64,000 nucleotides of DNA from Bacteroidota bacterium. Lineage in GTDB: Bacteria > Bacteroidota > Bacteroidia > NORP154. This document shows, piece after piece, positions 56,174-63,880 of the stretch. The stretch's first letter is position 1, and every line of letters starts with the position of its first letter. The position numbers and the translations under genes were made by a program. The DNA is taken from positions 53,207 through 117,206 of the forward strand of contig JACZWC010000005.1 of NCBI GenBank assembly GCA_022572355.1, read 5' to 3'. The notes beneath the pieces were generated by a model that was given only the letters and a program-made list of their open reading frames with translations, was not told the DNA's origin and did not search any database.

Positions 56174-56320
56174 ATGAATATGAAAATAGATATTGAGACA
56201 ATTCTCTACATTGGAACTACAACAATGTTGACATTCTCCATTACATTCATCTTAACGTTTTACTTTCTTTACCGCAGGAAATTAAAAAAACTGGGTACAA
56301 CAAGAACTAAAACCCATTGA
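56174..56320 (+). CDS. Tiny single-helix membrane protein
   Basis: A 48-residue frame: polar N-terminus MNMKIDIETILY, one hydrophobic helix (TTTMLTFSITFILTFYFLY) and a basic tail RRKLKKLGTTRTKTH. It lies between two terminator-like hairpins, and its stop codon falls inside the second. Topology and bounded position favour a real small gene, but no homolog is known to me. Confidence 0.45.
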   Translation: MNMKIDIETILYIGTTTMLTFSITFILTFYFLYRRKLKKLGTTRTKTH

Positions 56321-56337
56321 AAAAACGGGTTTTAGTT
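56305..56337. terminator. Perfect 11-base hairpin, probable terminator
   Basis: AACTAAAACCC (56305-56315) and GGGTTTTAGTT (56327-56337) pair exactly, with an 11-base loop that includes the stop codon of the tiny gene before it. The A-rich and T-rich arms could end transcription in either direction. Confidence 0.55.
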
Positions 56338-56779
56338 AGACGTTGTAAAACATAGGGCGCGGGAAACTGTGTAAAAAGACTAACGGTTGACCAGCACGGA
56401 GAAAATGCACCACTTCATTGACCTATCAGTAACTCATTCAAACTTTGGACTGACTACAAGCGGTCTGACCATATAATAACTGACGAAAAGCAGGTACTAT
56501 CTATTACATACGGGTGGACTGAAAAGAGGACTTTAACGATCTGACAATACAGTGCCGGTTGAAAGGTCTGTAATCTCTAACCCAGACTGACAGACTGAAT
56601 AAAAGCCACCGCGCAAGATATTTTTATTTGAATAGCCTCCGCACAGCAAGCACATTTGCAGGTCGTCCGTTTTTGTTTGTGGAAAAAATACAAACAAAAC
56701 CGCACGCCCTGTGGGAAACCTGCAAAAGAGCTTGCTTTGCCCACCTGAAAAAAAGATACAAGCCTCACCTTTATTCCTT
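56338..56779. repeat. Non-coding cassette border with a 92-base nested hairpin
   Basis: No gene is supported in this stretch. At 56645-56736 the arm AGCAAGCACATTTGCAGGT pairs with ACCTGCAAAAGAGCTTGCT (56718-56736) with two mismatches, and inside it TTTTGTTTGT pairs with ACAAACAAAA. This structure lies just beyond the stop of the DUF3883 gene and may terminate the defence-like operon or serve as a recombination site. Similar words (TTGCTTTGC, CCGCACA) recur near 63528-63600 on the far side of the operon. Confidence 0.55.
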
Positions 56780-57754
56780 TTAAATCTTGAATTCAAATCT
56801 TATTTTTTCAATTCTCTGCTCCCATTCATCTTCATTTTTCAATACTGTTTTGTAAGGATTCTTAATTATCATGGGTGCATAATCCGGGGAGTTTATTCTC
56901 TTTCGGTCTATCAGATACAAATAGTAACTGAGTTTTTTTATTCTGGCAACATTCATCTCATTTCTTGACCAAAAAAAGTAAGGTTGACCGCTATACGATT
57001 TAACCTCAATAAATCTATCGTTGATTTCGGAGTCGATATTTTCAAACGAAGAAATATCATATCCTTCAGCTATCGAATACTCAGCTACCCATGCAATACC
57101 TTTCTTGTCGTTCAGTCTTGTCTTTTCATAATCTAATACAAACCTCTCTGCTTCCTCCCCATAAATCTGTTGTTGCTCCAAAGAGTTTCGTAGTTCGTCA
57201 ATTCCAATCTTTCTCTTTTTAATTTCAACAAGAATAGTCTTATCAAACAACTTCTTGAAACGGGAATTAATAATGTACTTTTTTATCTCTGGAGTTGGAT
57301 GGATTTTAATTACTTCAAAGTCAATCAGTAGTTGCTTGAAGTTAGAGTACTTGAAGCTAAAGGCAGAGTTGCTTATTTGGAGTGAGCCATAAATGACATC
57401 ATAGGAAATGAACTGCGAAGAAAATATACCAAGAAAGGATTCATCTCCTTTTAAAGTCAAAAATAAATGCTCAACGAATTTGTTAGCCATCTGCTTTTCA
57501 CTATTCAGAAAACCACTAAAGTCCTTATTAAGTGTTATTGTATCATCATCAGATATGACCAGAAGTTCAATTTTAGTAGCTAGTGCAACGCACCCATCGT
57601 GAATGATTCTTCCATCGTATACCTTATTGAAAAACATCTGCTCAATATCTTGAGTTTTCCAAACGGTATCAGATTCACTATTAAGGGCGGTAAAAAGCTC
57701 AAAAAAGTAACGAGGAGTTCCTAGATTATCAAATGACTTAAGGTCTTTGAGCAT
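56780..57754 (-). CDS. DUF3883-domain protein, candidate nuclease subunit
   Basis: A 324-residue protein, last in the five-gene operon, overlapping the helicase gene by 17 bases. The C-terminal 120 residues are a DUF3883 domain with GYDISSF (Asp233) and RFIEVKS (Glu250, Lys252), which resembles the D...ExK pattern of Mrr-like restriction nucleases; a glutamate near residue 204 could complete the metal site. The N-terminal 170 residues have no recognised motif. DUF3883 occurs at the ends of many helicase and restriction proteins. A DNA-cutting role is inferred from these residues and context. Confidence 0.8.
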   Translation of the reverse strand: MLKDLKSFDNLGTPRYFFELFTALNSESDTVWKTQDIEQMFFNKVYDGRIIHDGCVALATKIELLVISDDDTITLNKDFSGFLNSEKQMANKFVEHLFLTLKGDESFLGIFSSQFISYDVIYGSLQISNSAFSFKYSNFKQLLIDFEVIKIHPTPEIKKYIINSRFKKLFDKTILVEIKKRKIGIDELRNSLEQQQIYGEEAERFVLDYEKTRLNDKKGIAWVAEYSIAEGYDISSFENIDSEINDRFIEVKSYSGQPYFFWSRNEMNVARIKKLSYYLYLIDRKRINSPDYAPMIIKNPYKTVLKNEDEWEQRIEKIRFEFKI

Positions 57755-59726
57755 AATTGGCGATTAGATCTCTTATAATGTCCGTCTCATCCTGATCATC
57801 AATTCTCATGAACAATGGTATATCATCATCGATGATTTTTTCCATACGCTCAATTTTTTCTCGAAGCCTGCTATCGATTATTTCGTCTATCGAGTCTTTT
57901 GAAATAATGTAGTAATAATTGGTTACTTGATCTTTTGGAAGCCCAACACGGTGGATTCTATCTTTTGACTGTAAGAAATTAGAACAGTTATAGTCTCTTT
58001 CCATATATATGGCATTATGACACCCCATATGAAGAGAAATAGATTCAGCCACCGCAAAGGGATTAGCAATTACAACTTGGAATTCGAGATTTTCAGGAAT
58101 GTTAAATTTAGCAATGGTTCTTTCTCTTTCCTGCTGTTCTATTTCCCCAATTAATAACTTTGATTTAATATTATTCTTCAACAGAAAGGTCTGTAGTTCC
58201 TTAGCATTTTGAATAAAAATTGTCCAAATGATAACCTTTTCATTTTCTGGTAAGATCTTAGACTGTAACAAGGTTAAGATTTCTGAGAATTTTCTTGGTA
58301 TTTCATTACTAGAATAATTGGAAATTTTATAGAAAAACACCGAGTCCTCTACGAGTTCATCCTTTGCGATTGCGAATTGCGAATTTGGATCAAATTCATC
58401 CGCTAATTGATTGTTTTCAAGAGCATCTTCCAAGGTCCGCGTCAACAAGGCGGGGTTGGTTGAGGCTTGACGCAAACGAATCAATTTGGCTTTGTTAAGA
58501 ATGTCCTTAACAGTTCCAGAATCATTCTTTTTAAATGAATCAATATATGAAGATTCAATAAAGTCATATATTTCCCTTTGATATGGCTCCATATCTACAG
58601 AAATCACATGTTCATAAAATGGAGGTAATTCGAGATCATCCTTTTTTATCCTAATAAAAAATGGAGATAGATTATTTTTCAATTCTTGAACGGCTCCACT
58701 ATCGGGCTTACTACTCTGTGTCATCTCAACTAAGTTTTGATAGTGAAATTGCAGAATGTCTTTGAACTTATATGGATAGATGAACTTGAATAAATTAAAT
58801 AAATCCTGATACCCATTTGGAACAGGCGTACCAGTTAATACCACTCTTGATATAGCTTCTTTCGAAATTTCTGTTACGCTTTGCCCCCATACTCCTTCTG
58901 GATTCTTAATTCTATGAGCCTCATCAACTACGACCATTGTCTTATTCCTTTTAAGAAAATCTACAATGTCTTCTTGAAGATGATCAACCCCGCCGTGAAA
59001 AACCAATGTGACTTCTGAAGGATTTCCAGAGTATAAATGCTCAAGCTTTTGCTTCCGAGAAAAAGAATCGCTGCCTGAAAGGCGTTTAAAAGATGTTCTT
59101 CGGTCAAAACAAAATTCGTACTCATCCTCCCAAGGTTTGAAAGAAGATATGGGCCCGACAATTAATAGCTTGTCTACATGCTTTTCATTCTCTTTTGGTA
59201 AGTTTTTTAAATAAGCATATGCTCCATAAACTATGGATGTTTTGCCCGCTCCAGGTACAGCAAAATTGCATGAGTTTTGTGCAAAGGCCATATGAAAAGC
59301 CGACAGTAATTGAAGTGGATAGAGTTCTCTTGAAAGCTTACGTTTTAGCACCTCTTGGAACTGATCGAAATCGCCAACCAAAGTGAGATTATCATCAAAT
59401 TCATTATTTCGTATTAGTTTCGCTAGTTCAGCGAATTCATTAAATGAGGCCTCTTCTCTGACAAAACTTTCAACATCTTGTTTAGTTTTTTTGGTCAACT
59501 TTTGATCATATCCAAACTTGTCCAGCAACCGTTGCAATTCCTGTAGAATCTGTACTTGAGTTACCTCTAAGAAGGGGATACGTATGGTTTTGTTATCAGA
59601 GGTATATTTAAGTCTCTTAAAAGATATAAGAAGCCGCTTATTCTTTAATAGATCATCATACAGTCCTCGGATTATAAAATGTGGATTGTCTCCATTATTT
59701 ACTACATCTATTGTAATAATACTCAC
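57738..59726 (-). CDS. SNF2-family helicase/translocase
   Basis: A 662-residue superfamily 2 ATPase. Walker A is PGAGKT (158-163) in FAVPGAGKTSIV, Walker B DEAH (268-271) in VVVDEAHRIKNPEG, motif III TGTPVPNG (about 297), and the C-terminal lobe has QSKDRIHRVGLP (motif VI). DEAHRIKNP and the layout fit the SNF2 group, whose members translocate on duplex DNA. The N-terminal 130 residues are specific to this protein. The start is GTG at 59726, sharing a G with the upstream stop (TAGTG), so translation is coupled. It is probably the motor of the system. Confidence 0.9.
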   Translation of the reverse strand: MSIITIDVVNNGDNPHFIIRGLYDDLLKNKRLLISFKRLKYTSDNKTIRIPFLEVTQVQILQELQRLLDKFGYDQKLTKKTKQDVESFVREEASFNEFAELAKLIRNNEFDDNLTLVGDFDQFQEVLKRKLSRELYPLQLLSAFHMAFAQNSCNFAVPGAGKTSIVYGAYAYLKNLPKENEKHVDKLLIVGPISSFKPWEDEYEFCFDRRTSFKRLSGSDSFSRKQKLEHLYSGNPSEVTLVFHGGVDHLQEDIVDFLKRNKTMVVVDEAHRIKNPEGVWGQSVTEISKEAISRVVLTGTPVPNGYQDLFNLFKFIYPYKFKDILQFHYQNLVEMTQSSKPDSGAVQELKNNLSPFFIRIKKDDLELPPFYEHVISVDMEPYQREIYDFIESSYIDSFKKNDSGTVKDILNKAKLIRLRQASTNPALLTRTLEDALENNQLADEFDPNSQFAIAKDELVEDSVFFYKISNYSSNEIPRKFSEILTLLQSKILPENEKVIIWTIFIQNAKELQTFLLKNNIKSKLLIGEIEQQERERTIAKFNIPENLEFQVVIANPFAVAESISLHMGCHNAIYMERDYNCSNFLQSKDRIHRVGLPKDQVTNYYYIISKDSIDEIIDSRLREKIERMEKIIDDDIPLFMRIDDQDETDIIRDLIANYAQRP

Positions 59727-61150
59727 TACAATTGCTTGTTAATTTTATAACCGATTTGTTGTATTTTCTTCGTCTTAGCTTGAACATCTTCTATTTCCGA
59801 ATCTGGTATTTTATCTACTTTTATTGATAGTAGCATGTCTATGACATGTGAAAGTATTCTAGAAGGAGATTTTTCCTTTAGCGCACTAAAGACAATAGCG
59901 CTTAATTCTTCAACATCGTTTTGCACCTCTGGCTTAGAAAAAGAACTATGGCCTGTGTTAATAGCCTTAAAAGAATCGATAGCGCGTTTAACAAGTATTT
60001 TAGGTTCATCAGCCGACTGTCTATTTCTAAGTTTTTGATAATGAAGATCAACATTTGCATCAATGATTTTCCCCAGCTTTGAATTAAAATCTGAATCTCG
60101 ATCGTTTAGATGATGGCTGATTTTACTGGAATTATAATCAATTGGGTGTTCTTCATAACCTTTGAGTTCCTCAAAATGTGATTTCTGGAAACTAGCCCAT
60201 ATTTGTTTATCGCCAAAGAGATGATTCTGTCGCTGGCCCCGGCCAACATACCTAAACTTTTCATTTTTATACTTTAGCCTAATCAGATCATAACATACTG
60301 CTTTTAAATCATCCACGTCGTCATTCCTGTATTTTTGGAATGCTTTCCCCGAGGTCTCCCCATAAAAGTTGTCAAGCCATCTCGTTAATTCCCTAAACTG
60401 TTCTTCTCTGTCATCAAGTGCGGTATAAATCCCATTATACTCTAGAGAATCGAGGTAGTCATCCATAATATTCATTATAGAAAGCGAATATTCAATATCA
60501 CCAACACCTTTAATAGTCTTGTAATTACCGATCCAAGAATATATTTGCTTAATCGCTTTTTTGTCAACATCTTCCAGTTCGAATTTAGACTTACCACTAA
60601 TTTGCTTATATAATTTTTGAATGATCAAGTAAATTTCTATAGGATTGTAATCTAGTTTTTGATCTTCTCCAAGTTGGTAAATTGTTTCAAATTTTGACAT
60701 CTCCTCCGGGTTTTCCTCTAACGTTACGGGGAGCACGACTGCTTTAAAATGATCTATATGGTCTATTTTGTTTAATAGCATGACCCTTCTATTACCATCA
60801 ATTATAATCCCATCCTTAGTGATTATACCTACTTTTTCCTGACCATATTTCTTTAAACTGCTCTTAGTGTGCTCATTTTTATCAGGCTTGGATTTATACA
60901 GAAGGTCTTCAATAAGTTTTTTACCCGTTTCTGTCTCCGCATCAATAATATGGTCTTGTGTTTCCAGGGACTTAGTTCTACTCAGTATTCTCCCATTGTA
61001 CTTATTGTACACCAGCAACTTCAACGGAATATGATATACATTCTCTGGTCGCAATTTACCTTCCCATGGAATCTCCATTTTCCCAGGAGGGTCTTTTTTA
61101 TTTCTATCTACAATCTCTTGTATACGTTGAATTCTTGTTTCCTTTTTCAT
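59726..61150 (-). CDS. ParB/DUF262-like DGNRR protein of the defence-like operon
   Basis: A 474-residue protein. Near residues 113-128 it reads DGIIIDGNRRVMLLNK, the DG-x-RR loop of ParB/sulfiredoxin-like domains, where related loops (DGQQR, DGQHR) bind or hydrolyse nucleotides in DUF262 and DndB-type proteins. The preceding residues 41-60 (IPLKLLVYNKYNGR) fit the start of the same fold. The C-terminal two thirds are helical with no recognised motif. It starts four bases after the methyltransferase stop and overlaps the helicase start by one base. Possible regulator or DNA-state sensor; no function is proven. Confidence 0.72.
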   Translation of the reverse strand: MKKETRIQRIQEIVDRNKKDPPGKMEIPWEGKLRPENVYHIPLKLLVYNKYNGRILSRTKSLETQDHIIDAETETGKKLIEDLLYKSKPDKNEHTKSSLKKYGQEKVGIITKDGIIIDGNRRVMLLNKIDHIDHFKAVVLPVTLEENPEEMSKFETIYQLGEDQKLDYNPIEIYLIIQKLYKQISGKSKFELEDVDKKAIKQIYSWIGNYKTIKGVGDIEYSLSIMNIMDDYLDSLEYNGIYTALDDREEQFRELTRWLDNFYGETSGKAFQKYRNDDVDDLKAVCYDLIRLKYKNEKFRYVGRGQRQNHLFGDKQIWASFQKSHFEELKGYEEHPIDYNSSKISHHLNDRDSDFNSKLGKIIDANVDLHYQKLRNRQSADEPKILVKRAIDSFKAINTGHSSFSKPEVQNDVEELSAIVFSALKEKSPSRILSHVIDMLLSIKVDKIPDSEIEDVQAKTKKIQQIGYKINKQL

Positions 61151-61153
61151 AAT

Positions 61154-62863
61154 TCATTTCATATTTGCACTTGAAGCAATTCGGTTAATTGTATATAAGG
61201 CCATAAGCTGTTTCTTTGGTACCGTTTTTTTATGCGTAAAGACTACTTCTTTATTTTGAGATAATAAAGGGTCTTTGAAGGAAAAGCTGTCTATTATTCT
61301 GGCAACTTCTTCAATCAATTCTGTTGGCTCTAGTAATGGTAGCTGAGACTTTTGTGCTTCGTACATGTCTTGCAGCTTTTTTCTAGTTGCAATTTTTTCC
61401 AAGAATCCATTACTAATAATATCAATGAATTCATTTCCTCGTTCAAATCCGGAAATCATTGCCTCAACTTTTTTATAAAAATTATCTGGATAGCTACTAT
61501 ATGGAAATCCTTCTCCGTTTCCGTATTGTACCGAAGTAATCCACTTACCAGATGAATCACCATCTATAATGTCGTAGTTCGAAAGGGTTACCGTTATATT
61601 GCCGTACTTAAAAGGGTGCCGCCTAAATCGAGATCCTTTATTTTTTTGGGGAGGTTTATCAAATGGCTTTTCAGCAAACGTGTTCAGGTTGAAAAACCCC
61701 TTATTCTTCGTGTCAATTTGTACAATAGGCCTTGCAATATTTCTGAGATTCATCTGTTGCCTAATTGTTTTGGCAAGGGCCCTACTTACTGATGGGCACA
61801 CTGCATTTCCAACTAACCGACATTTTGAAGATTCACTACCTCCCAAGAATTGGTAAGTGATGGGAAAGCCCATCAAACACGCCATTTCTCTTACAGTAGG
61901 GACTCTGTATTCACCATCACCAGTTCGGTTATATTCAGATATATATATGATTGCCTCTCGTGAAGTCCCAATATTTGTGGCAGTTACTGTCCTACTCGGT
62001 TTCTTTTTATTCTCTGGAAAAGCCATCCTACCCATGTACGGATGATTTCTTTTCATAAAGTATGAGTTCTTCCACTGACATTTGTATAAGCCAGTGTCGT
62101 AAAAATGATCACTAATTTGATTTAACGGTATCGATATTTCAGGATAAAGAGGATCAATGATTCTTCGTGAACTTTTCTTGACATTAGGTCTTGGAATACT
62201 TCTGGCAATATAGTTCAGAGTTGGTGCGTCCGGCAAATTCCCTTCAGCGTTTAAGAGCTTATTGGTTTTGGCAGGTAAAATGAACTTCCCTTGTCCAATA
62301 ATTTCACCTGTTATGACACGCTTTCTAATTTGAGGGGAACCATACTCTGCAGAATTAATTACTACACTCCAATCGTTAGTGGAAATAACCACCTTTTTTG
62401 GACTATAGCCATTTTTTATTGCCCATTTTGAAAGCCCAAGATCTTTCAAAGTGTAATAATCTTTTAGGTGCTTTTTAGAATTGGTTACATTTTCCATGAA
62501 CCAAGCTTTTAACTTGGATTTTTTTTGCAATTTCTTCACCGCAATGATTCTTAGGAATGTTTTGATCAACAAAACCCCAGGTGCTTTGTCTGCTTTGCCA
62601 GAAATATTGGAATTCGAAAATGAAACACAAGGTGGAGATCCAATTATCACATCTGTATCAGGAAGGGATTCGATTTCTTCTATGGAATTCTCAAAATCTA
62701 AGATGTTTTTAACTATGCAATTAAGTCCAAAGTTATGATTGAACGTATCAACGGCTGGTTGCCAACTGTCAATACCAGTCACTATCTCAAAGCCTTGTTG
62801 TCTAAATCCTTCAGAGAATCCGCCAGCTCCACAGAAGAAATCTATTACTGTTAATTTTCCCAT
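61154..62863 (-). CDS. DNA (cytosine-5) methyltransferase with long C-terminal extension
   Basis: A 569-residue C5-methyltransferase. Motif I DFFCGAGGFSEG (8-19), motif IV GSPPCVSFS with catalytic Cys79, ENV (124-126), QIRKRV (178-183), RTVTAT (291-296) and motif X GNAVCPSVSRAL (352-363) are complete. The target-recognition region is about 185-290. After motif X some 200 residues remain, an extension absent from ordinary enzymes of 330-400 residues. It should methylate host DNA at a specific sequence, marking self. The gene lies 23 bases after vsr. Recognition sequence unknown. Confidence 0.93.
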   Translation of the reverse strand: MGKLTVIDFFCGAGGFSEGFRQQGFEIVTGIDSWQPAVDTFNHNFGLNCIVKNILDFENSIEEIESLPDTDVIIGSPPCVSFSNSNISGKADKAPGVLLIKTFLRIIAVKKLQKKSKLKAWFMENVTNSKKHLKDYYTLKDLGLSKWAIKNGYSPKKVVISTNDWSVVINSAEYGSPQIRKRVITGEIIGQGKFILPAKTNKLLNAEGNLPDAPTLNYIARSIPRPNVKKSSRRIIDPLYPEISIPLNQISDHFYDTGLYKCQWKNSYFMKRNHPYMGRMAFPENKKKPSRTVTATNIGTSREAIIYISEYNRTGDGEYRVPTVREMACLMGFPITYQFLGGSESSKCRLVGNAVCPSVSRALAKTIRQQMNLRNIARPIVQIDTKNKGFFNLNTFAEKPFDKPPQKNKGSRFRRHPFKYGNITVTLSNYDIIDGDSSGKWITSVQYGNGEGFPYSSYPDNFYKKVEAMISGFERGNEFIDIISNGFLEKIATRKKLQDMYEAQKSQLPLLEPTELIEEVARIIDSFSFKDPLLSQNKEVVFTHKKTVPKKQLMALYTINRIASSANMK

Positions 62864-62886
62864 TTCATGAAGTAATCAAAAAAAGC

Positions 62887-63333
62887 TTAGATGCTATTCA
62901 ACATTTTCTTGATTTTGTCAACACACTTTACGTCATTATTCTGTAATTGGCATTCCCAAACAGTCATAACTTTCCAACCTGTCTTCTGAAGTTGGTCAAC
63001 CTTCTTCTTATCTCTCCTAATGTTGTTATTGAATTTGTCAGCCCAAAACTTCTGATTTGACTTTGGGAGTGGGAGAGCACAATAAGGACATCGATGCCAA
63101 TAGCAACCGTTAACGAACACTGCCACCTTATTTCCAGGAAAAGCTAGGTCTGGTCTCCCTGGCGCTTTCTTCCAATGCAAACGGTATCCTCTTACTCCTT
63201 GTCTCCATAGTTCTTTCCGTAAGATCAATTCTGGCTTGGTGTTCTTATCCTTGTTTGCACTCATCACCTTGGAGGTTACTTCACTTAAAGGTACCGGTGC
63301 GCGTCCGTCGCGTATGTAAGTTCTATCATTCAT
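62887..63333 (-). CDS. vsr: Very short patch repair endonuclease Vsr
   Basis: A 148-residue T:G mismatch endonuclease, standard length. The Asp in PGRPDLAF (Asp62) is the catalytic metal ligand; GCYWHRCPYC supplies His80 and the zinc cysteines 77, 82 and 85, and WECQL (Glu127) closes the domain. It repairs T:G mismatches produced when 5-methylcytosine deaminates, so it protects the sites modified by the methyltransferase encoded next to it. First gene of the operon. Confidence 0.95.
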   Translation of the reverse strand: MNDRTYIRDGRAPVPLSEVTSKVMSANKDKNTKPELILRKELWRQGVRGYRLHWKKAPGRPDLAFPGNKVAVFVNGCYWHRCPYCALPLPKSNQKFWADKFNNNIRRDKKKVDQLQKTGWKVMTVWECQLQNNDVKCVDKIKKMLNSI

Positions 63334-63338
63334 AAAAA

Positions 63339-63404
63339 AGCCACCAAGAAATAATCCTGATGGTATCTACATTATTATGATATTTCCGTCAGATTTTCTT
63401 GGCT
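63339..63404. promoter_or_regulatory. Imperfect inverted repeat in the vsr leader
   Basis: AGCC..AAGAAA..ATC..TGA at 63339-63360 pairs, with small gaps, with TCAGATTTTCTTGGCT at 63389-63404. It lies between the predicted start point and the vsr ATG and could be an operator or a leader RNA hairpin controlling the modification operon. Confidence 0.45.
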
Positions 63405-63429
63405 ACACTATGGTGATTTTCTAACAGTT

Positions 63430-63437
63430 CAAAGATA
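63430..63437 (-). promoter_or_regulatory. -7 box for the vsr-methyltransferase operon
   Basis: The minus strand reads TATCTTTG, a perfect TAnnTTTG, about 97 bases before the vsr ATG. It leaves a leader of about 90 bases containing the inverted repeat. No clear -33 element. Confidence 0.5.
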
Positions 63438-63880
63438 CAAATTCAGTTGCTTTATTTTAAGATCTAAACAAAAAAGACCGGAAACCTCGTCACAGACCTT
63501 TAGCGCTTGAATTTTAGTAATATCCCCGTTGCTTTGCACATTGCCCCCTTCGTTCCTACGGCGGCAAAGAGCAAACCCGCTTCCGCACAAGAAACACAAG
63601 AGTAAGCCAAGAGATCAAATAAAAATCTCTTCTCCCTCCCTTTATAAATGAAAACATAGACGGACACCGACTTCTGGACTAATAAAAAATGACAATGACT
63701 TTTGAGTAAGAACAAGTTTATCGGTTGGCGCCCTACGATTTTACAACAATGTGTATAGCATATAGGGCAGACGAGTAAATACGTATCTTTGAACTACTAA
63801 ACGGCTCTTGTTTTCGGGGACAAATCCGTTTCAAAACTCCCTACATGCCATACACTTACCGTTGTACTTAATGGGTATGA
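63438..63880. other. Non-coding border region with hairpin and stray promoter box
   Basis: No gene is supported in this stretch. GTTGCTTTGC (63528-63537) and GCAAAGAGCAAAC (63564-63576) form a hairpin with one-base bulges. TATCTTTG at 63784-63791 on the plus strand is a perfect -7 box pointing into the insertion sequence, as if it once served a gene now displaced. Antisense frames of about 70 codons look like shadows. Confidence 0.45.

Noticed and set aside
56533..56796. Minus-strand 87-codon frame downstream of the DUF3883 gene
   Set aside because: It is made largely of the nested 92-base hairpin and has no plausible protein features.
56780..63333. Assignment of the operon to DISARM
   Set aside because: A cytosine methyltransferase and SNF2-type helicase fit part of the class, but no drmA helicase with drmB (DUF1998) and no PLD nuclease drmC are present.
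63500..63715. Minus-strand 71-codon frame beyond vsr
   Set aside because: It overlaps the border hairpin, has no motif and lies upstream of the vsr promoter; likely chance.
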